NCBI RefSeq assembly: GCF_022227765.1
Contig: NZ_JAJMLZ010000004.1
Span: forward strand, 231,333 to 295,332
Direction of reading: 5' to 3'
Source: Ectothiorhodospira shaposhnikovii
Lineage (GTDB): Bacteria; Pseudomonadota; Gammaproteobacteria; Ectothiorhodospirales; Ectothiorhodospiraceae
Length of the DNA: 64,000 nt
The translations under genes were made by a program, and so were the position numbers. Position 1 is the first letter of the stretch. The number at the start of each line of letters is the position of its first letter. The notes under the pieces were generated by a model. That model did not search any database and was not told the origin of the DNA. It was given only the letters and a program-made list of their open reading frames with translations. Of the stretch, positions 60,704 to 64,000 are shown piece by piece.

Positions 60704-61066
60704 TTAACCGGTGGCGGTGGCAAGGCATCGTGGGGGCATTTCCAGGCGCCGCCAGTCGATGCCCTCGAACAAAGCCTGCAACTGGCTGCGGGAGAGCCGA
60801 ACCTCCTCTGCATCACCCTCGGCGTGATGGGGCCACTTGAAGCGCCCCTTCTCCAGGCGCTTGTAGATCATCACGAAGCCCTGACCATCCCAGTACAGGG
60901 CCTTGAGCTTGTCTCCGGCCCGGTTGCGGAAGACGAACAGCTCGCCGCTGAGTGGATCCCGCTCCAGCACCTCAACAATCTCGATACACAAGCCATCGAA
61001 GGCCTTGCGGAAATCCACCGGCGCCACTGCCAGATGAATGGCCATCCCCGTGGGCCAGCCGATCAT
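60704..61066 (-). CDS. tnpB: IS66 accessory protein TnpB
   Basis: The protein is 120 aa: VAPVDFRKAFDGLCIEIVEVLERDPLSGELFVFRNRAGDKLKALYWDGQGFVMIYKRLEKGRFKWP is the complete IS66 Orf2 domain. It is needed for transposition of IS66 elements. The start overlaps the tnpA stop (ATGA); a second ATG seven codons on is also possible. Confidence 0.94.
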   Translation of the reverse strand: MIGWPTGMAIHLAVAPVDFRKAFDGLCIEIVEVLERDPLSGELFVFRNRAGDKLKALYWDGQGFVMIYKRLEKGRFKWPHHAEGDAEEVRLSRSQLQALFEGIDWRRLEMPPRCLATATG

Positions 61067-61443
61067 GCCTCCAGCACCTGCATGGCCCGTTTCAAGGTCT
61101 GCGCGCAGAACCCCGGATACAGTTCCAACCGTCGGCCATTGCCCAATGCCACGACCACCGGTCCAGCCCCGGGCTGCAGCGACAGGGCCACGGGATCGGG
61201 CTTGTCCTCCACCGTGCGGACCGCCAAAAACCGCTGCGGCACGGCTGTCGGCTTCGAAGGCGCGCGCCCTGGCTCAGCCTCGCCCAGCACCCACTCCGGG
61301 TACCGCGCCGCCCATTGCGATAACTGGCGGGGCGTGACCCCATGCTGACGGGCGAAGGCCGCCTTGCTCTGGCCTGAGGCCGCCCACTGCTGGACCAGAT
61401 CCTTCCAGAAAGTGCGCTTGCGTTGTCGGATACCTCTGCTCAT
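61063..61443 (-). CDS. tnpA: IS66 helix-turn-helix protein TnpA
   Basis: The protein is about 126 aa. RTFWKDLVQQWAASGQSKAAFARQHGVTPRQLSQWAARYPEW is a helix-turn-helix DNA-binding domain of the IS66 Orf1 type. The C-terminal part (VVVALGNGRRLELYPGFCAQTLKRAMQVLE) is also typical. An upstream in-frame ATG three codons earlier is an alternative start. Confidence 0.9.
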   Translation of the reverse strand: MSRGIRQRKRTFWKDLVQQWAASGQSKAAFARQHGVTPRQLSQWAARYPEWVLGEAEPGRAPSKPTAVPQRFLAVRTVEDKPDPVALSLQPGAGPVVVALGNGRRLELYPGFCAQTLKRAMQVLEA

Positions 61444-61526
61444 CCGCCACATCCCCTCTATTGCTTGAGATCGTACCGGTGACGATGGAGGATCAGTGGG
61501 GACTATGGAATACGGGGGCTACCGGA

Positions 61527-61991
61527 CAGGTACCCCTGGCTGACACCTGCTGCCTCTTGACAGTCTTGGCAGCCGATCTGTGCATTTTGTTGATCAGGAA
61601 AAAGAAGGAAATACCGCTTCAAGGCAGTGATGGAACAGACATGCGTGGGAGCAATGGCGAAATCGGAAATGATCCCACCCACTTTTCTGGCATCACAACA
61701 GCTGCGGGGGCCGGAACGGGCTGGCGGGGGTGGCGATGGGGCGAAGATAACACCCGGAAGTGGGGACGCACCTTCTTCGGGCAGATGCCGAAAGCGGCGA
61801 GCGCGAGGCAAATCCTGGAGCGACTAACACTCCCGAAAGGGTGTGGACTCAAGGAGGGCTCAGCAAGACAGCGACTGGATTCTCGCTCGTGCGGAAATGA
61901 CAACTATCGAAAAACTGCGGGGGGGGGGGGAATGGGGTTCAATCTGAACTGCCGACCGAACCCCGCCGCCACTCTTGACCTGAACTTACCT
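61527..61991. other. Non-coding region between IS66 and flagellin 2
   Basis: This 465-bp stretch carries no convincing gene on either strand. It contains a degenerate palindromic repeat (61876-61901) and a run of 12 G residues (61919-61930). Reading frames here lack family similarity and codon regularity. Confidence 0.6.
61876..61901 (-). repeat. Degenerate copy of the palindromic repeat
   Basis: TGGATTCTCGCTCG followed by TGCGGAAATGAC resembles the inverse form of the 27-bp family, with several substitutions. Confidence 0.5.
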
Positions 61992-62843
61992 TTACTGCAG
62001 CAACTGCAGAACACTCTGAGGCGCCTGATTCGCCTGCGCCAAGACCGTGGTACCGGCCTGCTGAAGTATCTGCCCACGGGTGAGTGCCGCAGTCTCGGCG
62101 GCGAAATCCGCATCTTGGATACGAGAGCGGGAGGCCGCCAGATTTTCAGCCGTATTCATTACGCTCTTGATGGCAGATTCCAGGCGATTCTGGATCGCAC
62201 CGAGTTCGGCACGAGATTTTGCAACCGCTTCTATAGCGGCATCTATCAGGGTAATCGAAGCTCCTGCATTAGTTGCATCGTCAACCAAAATAGCAGCTTC
62301 ATCAACACCAAGATCATCCGCTTTAAAACTGCCGATATCAGCATCAAAATCTATCTCAATTATATTATCTTCGTTAGCACCCACTTGCAACCTGAAATCT
62401 GTGGGGCGTGCAGGAACTGAGTCTTCATCAAGATACGCAATATCATTAAATGTTGTCTGCTCCGCAACTCGCGTGATTTCCTTGATAAGCGCATCGATTT
62501 CAATCTTGATAATTTCTCTATCAGTATCACCATAGGTATCGTTGGCAGCCTGGACCGCAAGTTCTCTCATTCTCTGGAGATTGTTGGTGATTTCATTCAT
62601 GGCGCCTTCAATGGTCTGTACCAGAGAAATGCCATCATTGGCATTTCTGGCCGCCTGATTCAGGCCTCGAATCTGGGCCGTCATCCGCTCTGAAATTGCC
62701 AGCCCTGCTGCATCATCCTTGGCGCCATTGATACGCAGGCCCGAAGACAGGCGCTCCAGCGCAACACTGAGCTGCTTCTGGGTGTTGCTGAGATTACGCT
62801 GGGCATTCAGTGAAGCGATATTCGTGTTGATGACCTGGGACAT
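61992..62843 (-). CDS. fliC: Flagellin 2
   Basis: The protein is 283 aa. It has the same terminal blocks as flagellin 1: [40 protein letters not shown] and [45 protein letters not shown]. The central part is longer by about 14 residues and more divergent, with lower GC content (EDNIIEIDFDADIGSFKADDLG). Likely the older partner of a tandem pair split by the insertion element. Its promoter is a weaker sigma-28 match. Confidence 0.96.
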   Translation of the reverse strand: MSQVINTNIASLNAQRNLSNTQKQLSVALERLSSGLRINGAKDDAAGLAISERMTAQIRGLNQAARNANDGISLVQTIEGAMNEITNNLQRMRELAVQAANDTYGDTDREIIKIEIDALIKEITRVAEQTTFNDIAYLDEDSVPARPTDFRLQVGANEDNIIEIDFDADIGSFKADDLGVDEAAILVDDATNAGASITLIDAAIEAVAKSRAELGAIQNRLESAIKSVMNTAENLAASRSRIQDADFAAETAALTRGQILQQAGTTVLAQANQAPQSVLQLLQ

Positions 62844-62927
62844 GTCGGTTACTCCCTCTCAAATCAAGCGGCGGTATACGATGCGCTTCTGGTTGTCATG
62901 TCGCGGCATTCGACCTTGCCGGAGCGG

Positions 62928-62955
62928 TTATCAACCTGCGCATGCCCTACCTTTT
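62928..62955 (-). promoter_or_regulatory. Sigma-28-like promoter of flagellin 2
   Basis: On the minus strand AAAAGGTA (62955-62948), 12 bases, GTTGATAA (62935-62928). The -10 differs from GCCGATAA at two positions and the spacer is one base longer than ideal, so this promoter should be weaker than that of flagellin 1. Confidence 0.5.
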
Positions 62956-63288
62956 GCAATCAGCGTGCCATTTTTTGAAGACGGATCAAGCAGAAACAGA
63001 AAAATATCCTCAAGCTAATGTTTAGAATAGTTTTTTTATTCGAGCCAATGGTCCCGGCTTGAGCGAAAGTATGGTGTTTGCCCCCTTGATCACGGACAAC
63101 TCCCCATCATGAAACGGCTTTATCTTTCCTGATATGGCATGAGTTTGCCGCCCGCCCCATCGATGCAGATTGGACATACCTTTGGGAGCTGCCCCTGGCC
63201 ACGAAAGAATGCCGATACCGTTGCCATGCAAGCGGCTCTGAATCGGGGCATTTTCGCGCACTGACTGGTTCATTCCGGCACGCTGAGG

Positions 63289-63315
63289 CGTCATTCCTGA
63301 AAAAGCGGGAATCCA
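63289..63315 (+). repeat. 27-bp palindromic repeat, divergent copy
   Basis: CGTCATTCCTGA and AAGCGGGAATCCA, the same family with two changes in the left arm that weaken the hairpin. Confidence 0.7.
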
Positions 63316-63369
63316 GGGCTGGCCCCGCCTCTCTCCTCCGAGGGGAGAAGAGATGACTACGCTGAACCC

Positions 63370-63440
63370 GTCATTCCCGCGAAAGCGGGAATTCAGACAC
63401 GGGCCGACAGCTCTGGACTCCCGCTTTCGCGGGATTGACG
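63370..63440. repeat. Inverted pair of palindromic repeats (BIME-like)
   Basis: A copy at 63370-63396 (centre GAAA) faces an inverted copy at 63415-63440 across 18 bp. Each can form a hairpin, and the pair can also fold together. Confidence 0.85.
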
Positions 63441-63577
63441 AAAAAGCAAGGGACTGGGGAGAGCGCGCGGAAGTGGGGAAAAAAGCGCGTGAGTGACGAA
63501 ACAGGCGTGTTGGGTTTATCGCGGCGTTTTCTCAGGCATGCCCGCTCCCACGCCAACGAGTCACAGGCCCAGTCGGA

Positions 63578-64000
63578 TCAAAGGCTCAGCACATCAAAAG
63601 CGATGATCTGCCGCTGCTCCCTGGAGAACTCCACCCCGATGAGGTGGATGGGCTTGCCCTGCCCCCGGTACTTGTCGGCGTAGCCCTTGTCCTGGAGCTG
63701 CCGCAGCGCCCTGCCCTCCGGCACCTGCTCCACCACCTTGAACTCGAACAGGTAGATGTGGCCATTGAAATCCACCGTCATGTCCACCCGGCCGGTGTTG
63801 CCGGCATCTTCCACAGTGATGGCCAGCCCCAGGGCGGCCAGGTGGCTGTAGAACACGCTGGCGTAATGGCCTTCATACTGGGCAATGGGGTTGTTGCGGT
63901 ACCAATCGTGGGGCAGACCGGCAAACAGGGCCTTGAAGTGGGTTTCCAGGGACGGCAGGTCATGATTGCGCAAGGCCATGAGCGCCTGCATCTGGGACTT
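63578..64000 (-). CDS. PD-(D/E)XK nuclease-like protein, C-terminal part (5' end beyond window)
   Basis: The frame is open to the window edge; 140 residues are visible. HYASVFYSHLAALGLAITVEDAGNTGRVDMTVDFNGHIYLFEFKVVEQ carries the D-x(n)-E-x-K nuclease core (GRVDM and FEFK). The tail QLQDKGYADKYRGQGKPIHLIGVEFSREQRQIIAFDV is typical of the family that pairs an N-terminal AAA-ATPase-like domain with this nuclease-like domain (DUF1703 type). Function of these proteins is unknown; they occur in many copies in some genomes and may be mobile. Confidence 0.9.
   Translation of the reverse strand, partial: KSQMQALMALRNHDLPSLETHFKALFAGLPHDWYRNNPIAQYEGHYASVFYSHLAALGLAITVEDAGNTGRVDMTVDFNGHIYLFEFKVVEQVPEGRALRQLQDKGYADKYRGQGKPIHLIGVEFSREQRQIIAFDVLSL

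Larger units (their letters stand above)
58909..61526 (-). mobile_element. IS66-family insertion sequence, probably non-functional
   Basis: The element is about 2.6 kb with three transposition genes on the minus strand (tnpA, tnpB, tnpC). A 17-bp perfect inverted repeat bounds it: TCCGGTAGCCCCCGTAT at 58909-58925 and its reverse complement at 61510-61526. The exact outer base is uncertain by a few positions. No 8-bp target duplication is evident outside the repeats. The large transposase gene has an internal stop codon. The element separates two flagellin genes. Confidence 0.85.
62844..63577. other. Flagellin 2 upstream region with promoter and palindromic repeats
   Basis: This 734-bp gap holds the sigma-28-like promoter near 62930-62955, an AT-rich segment near 62970-63040, and three palindromic repeats between 63289 and 63440. 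A reading frame at 63022-63294 was considered and not accepted. Confidence 0.6.

Noticed and set aside
61461..62420. A 319-codon plus-strand frame across the IS flank and flagellin 2
   Set aside because: It runs antisense to flagellin 2 and through a repeat and a G run; no ribosome site and no family similarity.
63022..63294. A 90-codon minus-strand frame upstream of flagellin 2
   Set aside because: Its start lies in a palindromic repeat, there is no good ribosome site, and no family is recognisable. I could not exclude a small gene but do not support it.

Overview
The window is a GC-rich, densely coded chromosomal segment from a gammaproteobacterium. Three features support this. The run tatD-pilZ-holB-tmk-mltG-pabC-fabF-acpP-fabG-fabD has the order known from Pseudomonas and relatives. 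The runs nudix-mnmA-hflD and icd-clpS-clpA-infA are gammaproteobacterial neighbourhoods. The flagellar genes are of the polar type (fliC, flaG, fliD, fliS, fliT). A phasin points to polyhydroxyalkanoate storage. A member of the Chromatiales/Ectothiorhodospiraceae would fit, but that is inference. I saw no rRNA, tRNA or CRISPR array.

Layout. 1-6.9 kb: the end of an RND efflux pump, then a three-gene signalling operon on the minus strand: a response regulator with an EAL domain, a FIST protein, and a hybrid histidine kinase with HPt. This is the gene set of NosP/NahK nitric-oxide signalling. 7-16.9 kb: quinone oxidoreductase, a secreted protein, the operon fabI / maoC-pta fusion / ackA, dodecin, a REP-associated (RAYT) transposase, YceI, a lipoprotein, phasin and a DJ-1/PfpI protein. 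17-23.8 kb: malic enzyme MaeB, BioA, a KamA-family radical SAM aminomutase and a class V aminotransferase. 23.8-32.6 kb: the tatD-to-fabD cluster (DNA replication, peptidoglycan release and fatty-acid synthesis), ending at infA. It lacks the usual plsX-fabH. 32.7-39 kb: clpA, clpS, icd, nudix, mnmA, hflD. 39-49.7 kb: divergent acnB and acnA, an HDOD/GGDEF-EAL operon, and fumC. With icd these make a TCA-cycle-rich stretch inserted between hflD and purB, which are neighbours in E. coli. 49.7-54.9 kb: purB, dusA, a DUF2235 hydrolase and an SDR-type protein. 54.9-62.9 kb: fliT, fliS, fliD, flaG, flagellin 1, an IS66-family element with a damaged transposase, and flagellin 2. 63.6-64 kb: the C-terminal end of a PD-(D/E)XK nuclease-like protein.

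The most informative non-coding signals are a textbook sigma-28 promoter for flagellin 1 and a weaker one for flagellin 2, a sigma-54-type promoter in front of fliDST, a phasin promoter with a palindrome in its spacer, a long hairpin between acpP and fabF, and a family of 27-bp palindromic repeats. The repeats occur singly or as inverted pairs 18-21 bp apart (BIME-like). Cyclic-di-GMP signalling is a theme: two operons with GGDEF/EAL proteins plus the type IV pilus protein PilZ, next to flagellar genes.

Most calls rest on recognisable family motifs. The biological links between neighbouring genes are inference and are marked as such.
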